From positions 2,614,001 to 2,678,000 of the forward strand of contig NC_053046.1 in NCBI RefSeq assembly GCF_003473485.1: a stretch of 64,000 bases of DNA, given 5' to 3'. The DNA comes from Medicago truncatula (taxonomy: Eukaryota > Streptophyta > Magnoliopsida > Fabales > Fabaceae). Under the pieces are notes generated by a model, which made no database searches, had not been told where the DNA came from, and was given only the letters and a program-made list of their open reading frames with translations. Position numbers and translations under genes: made by a program. This document shows positions 11,891 to 23,766 of the stretch, piece after piece (positions within the stretch are counted from its first letter, which is position 1; every line of letters begins with the position of its first letter).

Positions 11891-13234
11891 CTACTTAAAT
11901 ATAGTCTTAGAAATAAACATCGCAGCACTGAATGCGTAGCTTAGCAATCGTATCATGAAGCTCCATAGCTTTATGTAGCTATCTAGTAGTGGATTAAGGA
12001 AAGGTGCTACAAGTATATTGTAAATTTTCATTATCCATATTAGTATTGCATGAGGTCTTCGTAAGAACCCTGCAGGAACATGCATGTATGTTAATGGATA
12101 TTTTTGGGTTGATTTAGAGTCAATGAAAAACCTATAAACCATGTTTAACTCACATTCAGCTGCATTTGGAAAGTCATCAAACAATGAAGTCATGGTCTTC
12201 AACACAGTCTGAATTTCTCAAGAGGAAACAAACACCAATTGAATCAATCCAAAAGAAAAGAAAAGTACAAAATTGGATATTATGTATAAGAATTACAACA
12301 CTTGAAAGAGTTAGGTTCTGTTTTTGGAGTTACCAAAACTATGCTTCCAGGTTTGACTAGTGATTCAATAAATATCTCAGCTCTCCTGAATTCAATTATA
12401 TAGTGAGTATATGTTTTACAAAATAGAAACTGCTGATTAAAGAATTTGTTTTGCTACGTACCTAATTGTCATGTTTTCTTCTACTTTTTCTAATTGGAAG
12501 AAGCTGCAGCCTGTTGTGAATGGGATTTGTTCCTTTTTCCATTCTACCATGCCAAAAAGATATTCGTCAGGCTTGTACCATTTATACTTAGGAAACAATA
12601 CTTAAATAGCAGAAAAGCAATAAATCTTGGAAAGGAATATGACCTAAGTGCCATTTTGCCGCCACAGTTAAATCATCTCCCTCACATATATTTTTGACTA
12701 TGAATTTCACATTCTGGCCCATGCCAGCAGTAAGCTGCTGTAAGAAATGCATCACTTCCTGCAATGTTATGTCTAGATTATCTGGTGTAGCTATTTACTC
12801 GATGCAATCGGGGTTACTTCTAGGTTATTACAACTTAGAAGGATGGTTGAGATACAAACCTTCTTTCCTTGAAATGGATTGATGAAGGTATAGTCATAAA
12901 AGCAAGCATCTTGTGATATGTATTCATCCAATTGTTTTAGCTCTTTCTCATTGATACATGTGTAGAAGTGATCTACTATCTCTGCTGGAGACATTGAATT
13001 TTTCCCGGATTTGGGGCCTCTTTTTGATAATATGGCTGAAATTCTATTGCTATCCCAAGTTCCGTTTTTGACATTCTTGACACAAATGCTTCTTTGTTGT
13101 ATCTCTATCTTTTTGTGCAAATTGCATGTTGTTTTGCGAGGCGAGAAACTGAGGGTGAGTCTCTTTTTAATGTCTAAGTATATTCCCGGATAATGGCATG
13201 AAACTCTGGTTGGGAATTTGGCTACAACATCCAT
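11891..13234 (-). CDS. NTF2-like (SnoaL-fold) family protein
   Basis: Six exons on the minus strand: 13234-12860, 12758-12644, 12543-12462, 12385-12334, 12208-12154 and 12069-11891, giving 285 aa; all phases agree. Residues 1-80 are basic and Ser/Thr/Lys-rich and may be an organelle transit peptide. The NTF2-like fold covers about 80-200: SPAEIVDHFYTCINEKELKQ, then DEYISQDACFYDYTF, EVMHFLQQL, LTVAAKWHLEWKK and IPFTTGCSFFQ, the helix-then-sheet order of this superfamily. The C-terminal 85 residues (TSLFDDFPNAAEWFLRRPHA, then hydrophobic stretches ending LSYAFSAAMFISKTIFK) could anchor it in a membrane. Plant proteins of this kind are annotated only as nuclear transport factor 2 family; substrate and role are unknown. 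It is convergent with the 88-aa gene, 18 bp apart. Confidence 0.85.
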
Positions 13235-14537
13235 TTGTAATCTTTCTTGAGAAATATTTCTATGAACGTTTGCAACTAATATATTGCTGCCTATTTGATT
13301 TACTGGAGGAAATGAATAAAGACCTTTCTCTAGCTTTGGTCCAAGGAATCAAATTCCTAGATTGTTTAGTTTCTTCGTTTCCTTTACTTCCTCTTCCTTG
13401 ACATGAAATCCAAGAATATTACCTCATTGCCTCATTCCATGGTCCTGTATAGATTTATTACAAATACTACTGCCAACATCTTGTTGCATGAATCTCATCC
13501 TCTTATGTCATGACACACTGCTATTTACCTTAGCCTCAACCATTGTTGTCAAAATTTAGTACATAATTATTAGAATATTAACCAATTTAACAAAATACAT
13601 AGTAGCAGCATTGAATGTAAATTAAAATTTAGTCAAGATAAATTGTTATTGATTGATAGAATATTTTAGTTCCGTCTAAGTATTTAGCAGATATGACTTA
13701 TTTTTGACACCCTTGGTTTTAATTAGGATAATGGAATTTGATTGATGTATCATTGGCCTTGCATACACTTTATTTTAAGCAGCAATGCCCCATATACCAA
13801 ACCATAGTTATTAATTATTCTTCTATATTAAACACGGCTACACAATACTATGCCGTTGTGTAAGGAGGGTTAATTACATGCGGAAACACCGGTGAGATGT
13901 TATGATACAGCTTAAGAGACAACACACGTCCATGCCTTGCCAAACAGGAGGCAGTACTGAATCTTTCTCTCAATATATATATAATTGAGTCAAGAAATCA
14001 CAACCTAGACAAACATTCATCAGAAACAATGAGGAAGCAAGTAAAATTGGAGAGACATTTTTTTACAATTTAAAATTGTATATAATGTGATAGAAGTGGT
14101 AGGTAGATACTTGGGGTCCTTTGATCATTTGATTTTGAATTCAACCCTTGGACGGTGTGTATGAAAAACATTTGATGAGAGAGGTCAACCTCTTAAATGA
14201 ATCTCATTATCACGAGAGAATTAATCTTAAAATTATGCATTGAGGATGCATTTGGCTTGCTAACACAAAATTGGTATATGTAAAACAAGTTTCATGACAT
14301 GTGACGCCGCATCATCATCATCATCATCTGTACATAAACAATAAACTTTTGCTTCCTGAATCCCACCTAATTAGCATGCCAAACATTAACAAAATAAATC
14401 TCCTTTTATGACTAAACCCCGTTACCAGATACAAGACAGGACAGCTTTTAGATACCACATTGACCCGCACGTGTTCATCATTAACACTAGTAAAGGCTGA
14501 AAGCAACACTATTGTATCTTTGAAGCTATATAAATAG
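13235..14537. other. Spacer upstream of the NTF2-like gene, no gene seen
   Basis: This holds the presumed promoter and 5' UTR of the minus-strand NTF2-like gene and AT-rich sequence. A short ATC trinucleotide run lies near 14311-14328. No exon or RNA gene was found. Confidence 0.5.
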
Positions 14538-14735
14538 AGTAATGATACATGTACCACCTCATGTGGCAATACACCCTTTACACCCATACAAAATTCTGAC
14601 ACGTGGCAATCTGGACCCCACACAAATAGAAGATAAAGTGTGGTTGTGAGATGAACTTACCAAAATATCCCTAATACATAGGGTGTACAATGGGATGTAG
14701 GAATAAAGGGTGTTCATGTAACATTTTCCATATAA
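14538..14735. mobile_element. Probable small MITE with imperfect inverted ends
   Basis: The left end TAATGATACATGTACCACC and the right end (reading inward on the other strand AAATGTTACATGAACACCC) are imperfect inverted repeats. ACACCCTTTACACCC on the left is mirrored by GGGTGTACAATGGG and AAAGGGTGTT on the right. No clear target duplication was found. It ends about 250 bp upstream of the 63-aa gene. Confidence 0.45.
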
Positions 14736-14981
14736 ATAACCCTATGACTTGTTCTGCGTTGAGCTGAAAGGAATCTTGTAAATTATTCAAAATTAGCTGT
14801 CATGCTCCCTAACCTCCACCACTGAGACAGAATTGTCACACCTTCTTTCTAATATCAATTTCTAATAATTTCATTCAGGGTTCTATATAAACTCTTTGTC
14901 CTTCACCATTTTCATAACAACACACACTACCTTACCTACATTCAACATATATCAGTTTATTTCTGTTGTTAAAAGATAATA

Positions 14982-15173
14982 ATGAACACTAGAATGGGTC
15001 GTGTTGCATCTGCTGAAGTTGTCAACAACAGGAACAGGTTTAGAGGCAAAAAGTCTCTTCCAAAAAGAGGACAAATAAAATCAAAGATAGCAGCAAGTGC
15101 TTTTCATTCCATTGTCTCAGTAATTTCAAGGGCTTCAACTTCATCTGGTTTGCTTTCTCCAAGAAAAAACTAG
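14982..15173 (+). CDS. Small basic protein, 63 aa, unknown function
   Basis: A single-exon frame of 63 aa with many Arg/Lys: MNTRMGRVASAEVVNNRNRF, then KKSLPKRGQIKSKIAASAFH, then SIVSVISRAST and a short basic end. A TATA box (CTATATAAA, 14883-14891), a TC/CA-rich leader with CACACACTACC and a purine-rich AAAGATAATA before the ATG make it look like a genuine short plant gene. The KRGQIKSKIA core followed by an amphipathic Ser/Val helix resembles short uncharacterised plant proteins I have seen, but I can name no family. There is no signal peptide, so a nuclear or cytoplasmic place is likelier than secretion. The alternative is a fortuitous frame. Confidence 0.62.
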   Translation: MNTRMGRVASAEVVNNRNRFRGKKSLPKRGQIKSKIAASAFHSIVSVISRASTSSGLLSPRKN

Positions 15174-18100
15174 TCTCAGTTGATATGTATTATTATAGTA
15201 TAAGGACATTTTTGTTTGTATATTGTATCTAGTTTTCATGTTTTCCTCTATAATAATAATAATAATATGTCTTTGGTTTACTAAGCGTTTGATCCATGCC
15301 ACCTCCCTTCTTATCTTCCTTATTTTTAGTTTTTGATAACAATCATTTGACTGATTGTAAGAAAATGTTAAATGAACTATTAATTAATTAACTAATTGTT
15401 TGGATTGAAACTAATAAGTTGTTAAAAAATTATACTTAGTCACTTATTTTATCTTTATATTCAGTAAACATGTAATTAAGTAAATATGTTCTAATATCTT
15501 TCGATTTCTTTTACCTAATGACTTAATAATATGATGTTAGAAGAGTTGGTAATGTGGCTCTCGTGGAGAAAGAATTCATGTTTGATTCCAAGAGCTGGTC
15601 ATTTGAGGAACAATCCAATTTCATGTGTAAAAAATTGTATGTGTAAACTCATATATTTTTTTAAACAGTGAAAATTCTATTGTTAAAGGAGAAAATTATA
15701 GAGCACTTAATCCACAAGCTGAAAAAAAGTATAAAGGATACTCGACCACCAAAAATACCCCCAACTAAATCATGACAAATACAAATCAAAGGATTTAAAA
15801 ATCATTCATAGTACATATAAGACTCCATTGTTCCTAGCTAGCTAGAAACCATCTTCATGAAATCACTTTAATTGCTTCGATAATCTCATCTGCCTCTAAT
15901 TAAAAATTGAATACCGAACCTTACCAACAAAACAAAACGACATCTACAAAAAAGGTGACCCTCCTCCTCGGTGGCAGAGCCATTCGTGGTCGACCCAGAA
16001 AAATTAAAAAATTAACAACTATAGCTCTATGATGCGAGAGTTTAAATTTTTTTTTGTCGGTTTTAGTTTTCGACAAATCCAAATTTCTACAAAGTGCTGT
16101 AGTGATCCGTCGAAATTTTATTAAAATATAAGTCTATTTTGCTTGATTTTAAACAACTTTTCAATGGTTTTAGTTATTGCAGATTCGAAAAATGACATAC
16201 ATGATTTTTGTTATGGTTAGCGATGGTTTATAGAACTTCTAATTTACGGGGGTTTCAATCCTCCCTTATATTGTCCTCAATTGATAATTTTCTAGTTAAC
16301 AGGTGTACTATAAAAAAGCAGTTCCAGAATTTATAGCAACAGTAAGCAAATTTCACCATTTCAACTTCGTGCTTAATTCTGATTACAAATTTAATTTTTT
16401 GTTTATATATTATAATTTATTTTAATGGTCTATCCGAACTTTTTTTTCCTACCTCCATCACCTCCCTTCCTCCACTATTCTCAGACACCACACACAATAA
16501 GACCATCCCCATCCAACGACACTCATCTTCTAGACAAGTTTCTTAAGTAGGAAGCCTTCCAAAAATTAATTGTCAACTCATAAATTCCTAGTTTCATAGT
16601 GGTCCAAAGTTCTAAACTTGTAGGAATAAGAGATAAAAGATGCCTCGGTCCCTAAAAAAAGTTGCCAAGAAATTTAATTAAAGTGGATGTCAAATGCTCT
16701 AGTCGCAGTGAATTAGAAGAAAAATACGACTTACTAATTTTTTGTTTGAAACAACAAATTATTAGGTAGAGTTGTCGCAAGATGCAAACAGAACTCGCAA
16801 ATGAAGGAGCTACAATAGACATCAAATATAAACGGAGACCCAAAAGAAAAGACCACCAAATATATAACTTTACTATTTGATTAAAAAGAATCGATCAAAA
16901 TCACATATAATTCAAACTAAAGAAACCACAAGTGTAATTAGGTCTAAAACTTATGGCAAATGCCTATTGAAAAACAACCTACAAGTTTTAACTTAAATGC
17001 ATTTTTATCCCTCTTTTTTCACTAATTTATGATTTTAGTTTCTCAACCTTTAAATATGAAAATATGGTCCCTAGTTTTTAAAGTTTTGGAAATTATCTCC
17101 ACCACGAGATTTGAGGTTTGTTTTTATGATGTGTAAAGTTGAACAAATAAGTTGACAATTTATTGGGTGATGTGGCATCTGAGAAGAGAATTGTCACCAT
17201 AAGCCACTCAAAGATGAACAGAAACTTTTGGACGTATTATAGACCCAAATTAATGTGATTTCTTACAAAATAAGATTCAAATATAAGCAAAGTGTAAAAA
17301 TATGTGAAAACATTGTTACAACATACGTACAAAAAATATTCATTGACAGCAACAGTCGTTGACTAAAGTAAAATTATGTTGTTTAGCATTGACATCATGG
17401 TTACCATTTTAATTTGTTGATTGAAAACTCCAAACAATAATAACTTACATCATGGTAGTACGGAATAGAAATGAGTAATTTTTTTCTTCTTTTTTCCTCA
17501 AGCAAAAGTTACTTACTTTTATTAAGAAAAAGTAACATTGCCAAAGTAAAATAAGTGTTTTCGTCTGAAATTAGAGTTTTAAGAGGAAAACTGCTAAGTA
17601 TAATTTGTTCTTTATACATTTATATAAAAGTTACCGAGTATTTCTAGTTACATATTACCAAAACTTAAAATGGGAATTTGTATGGTAATCTAATTTTGTA
17701 TTGTATTTGCATTTAGTCATTAACGACAAGATAAGTAAAAAAAAAAAAGCCAAATTGAAGACTAACTTATTTGTAGATGATGATGAGTTGTTTAGTCATT
17801 GGGATCAATAGAAAACACAAGTTAACCTACTCAAAATGTAGAAATAGATACCCAATGGTTTATTCATTTGCTATTTATGGTTTTAATGTAGCCCCACGAA
17901 AGCCCGACATTAAAATATTAGAAATTTAGACTTTTTCATAGATTGGAAATTTAGACGTTTCTTTAACAAATTGTGTTGTACAAGTACTAGTAGATTATCT
18001 ATCAAATTCATTCATTAATTTCATTCAACCATTGATACTCCAATTATATATAGAATAATATATTTATACACTAAGTTGACAACAAGTCACACTCAAAATC

Positions 18101-18594
18101 AAAAGCTTAGTTTAAAGCCTCTCTCATTTAAGTTTGAGTCCCCCCACAAAATAATTATCATAAAAATATTGGTATTGAGACACTTTCAGTACATGAGTGG
18201 GTGCAAGTGCAACCTGTCACCTCTGCATGCTCTTGACTTTACCCTCTCTTCTCTGGTGTTTTCCTTTGCAGCTCCATTCTCTTCCTCCTCGTTCACATCG
18301 ATTCTTTTCTTAAATCTTTGATTTCACAACTATATATTTACCTTTATAATAATATTTCCTTTGTTTTTTCTGAGTTATCTTCAAATTGAATGACCTCGTA
18401 CATTGTGTGTTGTCATGTACCTCAACAATTCTACAAGATCTGATTTAATCTAATTCATAACAAAAAACAAAATATAACATTACAAAAGGTTTTTTTGTTG
18501 TTAGCTTTGTTTTTAGCTGTAAATTGCATTAGGCTAGTTTTTTCTATTTATCATTATAGAAAACAGAAACTAACATTATTAGAAAAACAAAAAT
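15174..18594. other. Long AT-rich spacer
   Basis: No convincing exon was found. A segment near 17000-17100 (TTTTTATCCCTC, ATGGTCCCTAG) resembles the GTCCCT-type MITEs found elsewhere in the window but its ends are not clear. From about 18080 the sequence becomes TC-rich and probably contains promoter and 5' UTR of the glycosyltransferase gene. Confidence 0.4.
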
Positions 18595-21500
18595 ATGAAA
18601 GATTCAGAAAAACTAAACCCAACCTTAGTGAATCCTACAACACAACAACGACCTTCACATTCACACTCAGCAAAGATTATGCTATGGCTAATCCTAGCTG
18701 TTTCTCTAACCTACTTCATTTACACTCTCAAACTCGTTTCCACTTCAAGCAATTGCAACCATGGTCCATTTTCCATCAATCACCACTCTTCCAGCATCAA
18801 TGCAGCAAACAGCACTACCATTTCTTCTTCTAAAAGAACCGAGCTCCGGCATGTAGTGTTTGGAATTGCAGCCTCATCAAAACTTTGGGAACAAAGAAAG
18901 AACTACATAAAACTATGGTACTGATTTTGCATCAGTTGATTCCACTTTAGTCAATTGGTCAATACATGATTCGACTAATTATATATTTTTTTGGTGTAAA
19001 CAGGTACAATGAGAAGAAAATGAGAGGAATAGTGTGGATGGACGACAACGTGAAAACAAATCCAAACGAAGGTCTACCACCGGTGAAAATCTCAACCGAC
19101 ACATCAAATTTTCCATACACAAACAAACAAGGCCACCGTTCCGCTATTAGAATCTCACGCATTGTTTCTGAAACGTTGAGATTAGGCCTTAAAGATGTGA
19201 GGTGGTTTGTAATGGGAGATGACGACACGGTGTTTGTGACGAATAATTTGATTAGGGTTTTGAATAAGTATGATCATAAGCAGTTTTACTATATTGGGAG
19301 TTTATCAGAGAGTCATTTGCAGAATATATATTTTTCTTATGGTATGGCTTATGGTGGTGGTGGATTTGCTATTAGTTATGGTTTGGCAAAAGCTCTAGTG
19401 AAAATGCAGGATCGTTGTATTCATAGATATCCAGGACTTTATGGTTCTGATGATCGAATGCAAGCTTGTATGGCTGAACTTGGTGTTCCACTTACAAAGG
19501 AAATCGGTTTTCACCAGGTACGGTACCCTATTGTTAATTATTTATTTATTGAGTCCTCTAACCGGTGCCCCTGTACTGATTAAGCATATCATAAAAGGGA
19601 ATTATTACCGTACTTTTAACTTTATTATAAATTAATTACACAATTTCAATACATTAACTACTAAATAATTTTCTTTTTCATATCCTTAACAAGTGTCCCG
19701 GAGACACCAGTTAGCATTTCCATTATTTATTTATGTAGGATTAGAAGACATGACTGCGGTTTTTTTGCATTGTTTAACGTAATTATTTTTTCTGTTATGA
19801 GTGGGTAACTGCTAGCTTTTACAGTAGTTTGTCCCATGGAAAATGAATGATGTAGTGTCGGTGTCTTCACCAGTAAGACTCTCTCTCTATTTTTTTTTTT
19901 AATGAGAAAATAAATAACTTAATTAGACTTTCTTACTTGAAGATGTTACAATATAGTGGTTTGGCTCTTGATAGATTACTATGTGTGATATGACAACATA
20001 GGAATAATGAAGGGAGTACTCCCTCCGTCCCAAATTGTATGACGTTTTGGCCATTACACACGTATTAAGAAATGTAATTAATATTGTGTGGGGTAGAGAA
20101 ATTATGAGTTGTTTTACAAAATTATCCTTTAATAAATGGTATGGAAAAGATAAATGAAATAATTGAAAGAAGAGGAAGTAATTAATAGTTAAGCATATAA
20201 TAGGAAAAGTAACGTTAATATTTCATTGGTTTTGTAAAGCGACATATAATTTGTGACAATTTTTTTTCCAAAGCGACATACAATTTAGGACGGAAGGAGT
20301 ATTAAATATGTATGCCCCTAGAATTCAAGGTAGGTCCCGCGTTGTACCAAGCTTTGGCTACAAGCACAAGCATGAAACAACTTTACACTAAGGAATGGGC
20401 TCTGTCTTGTGTGTGCCCTCTGCAGTTATAACTCAGATCATCCCTTCCCTGCCCTTGGTCAAAATATAAAATATAAGAAGAAAATCCATAGAAAATATAT
20501 ATTAAAATCATAAAGATCATGAAAGCATCTTTAGATTGTCACGTATGCATGCATGGTATTATGATTTAATTAGATTTGTTCAGCCGTTAAGTTGATCGGT
20601 TGTTGCTGAAATTGATTGGTTTGATAATGATATTTTTGTTTCATATAGGATGGATGGTGGATAACTTATTTGTGCCTCTTCTAGTCTTCTATTCACATAG
20701 GTTTCTAAAATTTGACTTATTTTACCATTTCTACTTAAATTCATGGAAAGTGGAGCTTTAGCTATTTTAGTGTATATTCACCTTTGAACAATTTAGTTTT
20801 TCAGTAGTTGAACTATAAAAGATAAGCACTTTTAATGTTTTTCGACCAAACTAGGCCTTTTATTTAGCCTTTCTTTATTAATTAAGTGGGGGAAAAAAAG
20901 GGATTTTAATTTCTTAGTTCTTTTTGGTTTAATCAAAGTGATCTTGGTCTTTTATGTTAGCAAATTTTGGAGAGCCATATATATCTTCAGTTTTTATTGA
21001 AAATAGAAGTCTCACATAGGATAAAACAGCGAGGCCACAATAGTTTATAATCATGGTGAAGTAAAAGTCCAAAGACCACTCTCGACACAAAAAATCGATA
21101 CATGGTCATCATCAATTTAGAAATGGACCGCTGAAGAGACTAACCCAGTTGGACTTAGGGAGAATGTTGAAAATAGAAGTTTCACATCGGATAAAATAGT
21201 GAGACTAAAAGAGTTTATAAGGAACATGAGGTGAACGACCAATATGTTTAGACTTTTTGATCCTAAACCTCCAAGGTTACTCGGCATGATTTATAGGAGT
21301 TGTGTATCTTGATGTAGTTTGAATATCCCTTGTAATCTGTTTAATTAATCAAACTTTGATTATAAAAAATGATTCAACGAATTAATGATTGCTATTGTGC
21401 TAGTTTTGACACTGATATAGTCCATGTGTTTATATGAACAGTATGATGTGTATGGGAACCTCTTTGGGCTTCTTGCAGCTCATCCAGTAACTCCATTGGT

Positions 21501-22363
21501 ATCACTGCACCATCTTGATGTGGTTGAGCCAATCTTCCCTAATGCCACAAGAGTAGAAGCACTTCAACGCCTTACAATACCAATGAAGCTCGACTCAGCA
21601 GGACTCATTCAACAATCCATCTGCTACGACAAAGAAAAGAGATGGACTATTTCAGTTTCATGGGGTTTTGCTGTTCAAATATTCCGCGGGATATTTTCTC
21701 CCCGCGAAATTGAAATGCCTTCAAGGACATTCCTTAATTGGTATAGAAGAGCTGATTACACTGCTTATGCTTTCAACACACGTCCTGTTACTCGACACCC
21801 TTGTCAGAAGCCTTTTGTGTTTTACCTTTCAAAAGCAAAATTCAATTCTACAATACAACAGACAGTGAGTGAATATGAAAAACATCGTGTTCCTCATCCG
21901 GAATGCCGATGGAAAATGGCTAATCCTTCTGCTCTTGACAAAGTTGTCGTATATAAGAAGCCAGACCCGCATCTATGGGATAGAGTACGTTCTTCTTCTC
22001 TGATATTGTTAGAATTAGTTGAATATTGTTTAAGGTAGTTACGAGTTAGTTATTACCAGTTCGAATTAGTGTAGGATAGTAAATTCAACTAATTCTAACT
22101 AATCTTAGCTAACTTGTAACTACGTTAAACAATATTCAACTAAATATACGAGCATGTTATTAGTAATGTTTAGCTTCTATAAGTTCCAACTTGTTTTGAG
22201 TGTGTTTTGGAAATTAATATGTTACCTAATTGTGGCTTTATATATTAAATATATTTGGCAGGCTCCAAGGAGAAACTGCTGCAGAGTGATGAAGTCAAAT
22301 AAGAAAGGAAGAATGGTGATTAATGTGGGTATATGTAAAGATGGTGAGGTCAGTGAACCTTGA
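18595..22363 (+). CDS. DUF604 / fringe-like glycosyltransferase (GT31 type)
   Basis: Four exons: 18595-18917, 19004-19517, 21442-21984 and 22262-22363, giving 493 aa. It is a type II membrane protein: a short cytoplasmic N-terminus, a signal anchor at about residues 29-47 (LWLILAVSLTYFIYTLKLV), a Ser/Asn-rich stem, then the lumenal catalytic domain. The domain shows LRHVVFGIAASSKLWEQR, RWFVMGDDDTVF with the metal-binding DDD, YIGSLSESH, the YGGGGFAISYGLA loop and YGSDDRMQACMAELGV, the fringe/DUF604 signature. The C-terminal half has the cysteine-bearing segments RHPCQKPF, HPECRW and RRNCCRV. A Golgi glycosyltransferase is the expected role; donor and acceptor are not known for this plant family. 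Intron 2 (19518-21441) has at least two MITEs and intron 3 is partly a hairpin MITE. All junctions keep frame and it looks intact. Confidence 0.92.
19552..19721. mobile_element. MITE with AACCGGTGCCCC-type ends in GT31 intron 2
   Basis: CTAACCGGTGCCCCTGTACTG at the left and GTCCCGGAGACACCAGTTAGC at the right are imperfect inverted repeats, each itself nearly palindromic. The right end reads inward on the other strand as GCTAACTGGTGTCTCCGGGAC. About 170 bp, AT-rich centre. It begins some 34 bp after the exon 2 donor. A relative sits at about 11112-11272. Confidence 0.6.
20019..20299. mobile_element. Stowaway-like MITE (copy 2) in GT31 intron 2
   Basis: Same family as 6400-6660: it opens CTCCCTCCGTCCCAAATTG and closes TTTAGGACGGAAGGAG, with TA at 20017-20018 and 20300-20301. 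It is 281 bp because the right end holds an extra partial copy of the terminal motif (AAAGCGACATATAATTTG followed by AAAGCGACATACAATTTAG). Confidence 0.9.
20995..21320 (+). repeat. Possible short LTR-type remnant in GT31 intron 2
   Basis: The phrase TGAAAATAGAAGTCTCACAT at about 20997 and TGAAAATAGAAGTTTCACAT at about 21168 repeats, each followed by GGATAAAA and a GAG(A/G)C motif. Plant LTR or TRIM ends often begin TGTTGAAA...CCCACATC..., so this could be a fossil of a short LTR-type element. No internal coding region is seen. It looks old and incomplete. Confidence 0.35.
22015..22143. mobile_element. Short hairpin MITE in GT31 intron 3
   Basis: TTAGTTGAATATTGTTTAA at the left and TTAAACAATATTCAACTAA at the right are exact inverted repeats, and the pairing continues inward (GTAGTTAC and GTAACTAC, AGTTAG and CTAACT). 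Total 129 bp, non-coding. It starts 31 bp after the exon 3 donor at 21984/21985, so the whole intron of 277 bp is largely this hairpin. Confidence 0.85.
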
Positions 22364-23189
22364 TTGTAAATTGTGATTGATTAATGTTAGGTTCATGTCT
22401 ATATTAATTCTTTGTTTTTATTTCTTCATTTATTGAGTCTAAATGTGAAATTTTGTCATTTTCCCTAAAATGGGATGGGGTGTGGAAACAAGTGTGGGCA
22501 CAAAATTTGTAGTTTATAGTCAATATTTGATACAGATTGTAATTTAATTTACTGAAATAAAGGAGAAGTTCAATTTGTAATTTACTACTCCTTGGAGATC
22601 ATTATTTGCTTCTTCATATTTCAGATACCATGCTTGTACAAAAATAAATTAGATGGGAGAATAAATAACTTGGATTTAGTCGCACATAGGTAATTCAGTT
22701 GATGAGTTTAGGGACACAAAATTGGAGTGATCGAGGAAATCGGGCTTCAGACCACCTAAAAAACCCGGCCATAAGCAAGACGCATCGCAGGCAGAGGTCA
22801 CAAAAGTTCTATCTCTGAATTGCTATTACAAACAAGAAAACATAAAACAGATACTGAGACATTGAAAACAAAAACGAGTTTGGCAGAAATGTCTGCCATG
22901 CAAATCATCAAAATCTGTACCCATACAGCCAAAACAAGTTTTTTGGGGCCATCCTTAGAATGCAACTTCCAAATTCAATCTTCTCATGATCACACCACAC
23001 GTGATAGATATTCAGAGAGTCAGAGGGGAATCTGGAGACAATGAAAAGCCAAATTCCAGTGTCCAACCTATAATAGGGGACCAACAACATGCTACCTCAT
23101 GTGAAATTTTACCGTGTCTAATTTTTGCGCACTTCATTATATACTTAGATTCCTCTATAAATTCTGATGTTAAGAACACAGTCGCTGAA
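22364..23189. other. GT31 3' UTR and spacer
   Basis: The first part probably holds the 3' UTR and poly(A) site of the glycosyltransferase. Beyond 22700 there is mixed-composition sequence (AAACCCGGCCATAAGC, CACCACACGTGATAG with a CACGTG G-box at 22997-23002). No gene model could be supported. Confidence 0.4.
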
Positions 23190-23520
23190 GTAGTCCTTGT
23201 GCTTGGCATTTCTAGAAGAACCTTAACCCTTGTCCTTGTGCTTGGCTTGAAGCTCAATAAAAGTTTTTCTATTTATTCTCTTCTCGTTGAAGTTGACTCC
23301 TCCGCCGTTGTTAGTCTAGTAAAAAAGGTACCTGATTATTGCTCTCCAACCTATCTTGGATGATATTCTTCATTCTCTCAATCTCAAAAATCGGAATGTA
23401 CGTACAAGTATCTCATATTTATAGAGAAGCCAACACTTTGTGCGGATCTTTTAGCAAATTTGGGTCACGGTAGATCTTTTTATTGATGGATTTTTCTCTA
23501 TCATTTAAAAAGTAACAAAT
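23190..23520 (+). pseudogene. Fossil of a retroelement-type RNase H-like (RVT_3) domain
   Basis: Plus-strand translation shows GLKLNKSFSIYSLLVEVDSS, then AVVSLVKKV and, further on, REANTLC and ADLLANLGHG in the order of the plant RVT_3 RNase-H-like domain found at the end of many non-LTR (LINE) elements. It is broken in several places and lacks the upstream reverse transcriptase, so it is an old, short remnant. It could alternatively derive from a host RNase-H-like gene. Confidence 0.6.
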
Positions 23521-23766
23521 AAAAACAAAAAACAACATGTTTTTCAGGCTCCAAATGTACAAAACATGGCAACTAGGACCCACACGTACGCCGCCACTTG
23601 TCATTGCATAAATACTACTTGGCCTATCATTCATGATAACTAAGATTTTGGATTCATGTCAACCACAAATACACACTCCCCACATGACTAGATGAACCAT
23701 GAATTCTGACTTATGTATGGGTAAGAAATAAATATGTGACTGAGTAGAATTTCATTCAAAAATATC

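Noticed and set aside
14324-14623. 99-codon minus-strand frame
   Set aside because: It spans the edge of a MITE-like repeat and shows no domain or splice context.
22820-23257. Overlapping short frames on both strands
   Set aside because: They fall in spacer and at the edge of the RNase-H-like fossil; none has gene structure of its own.
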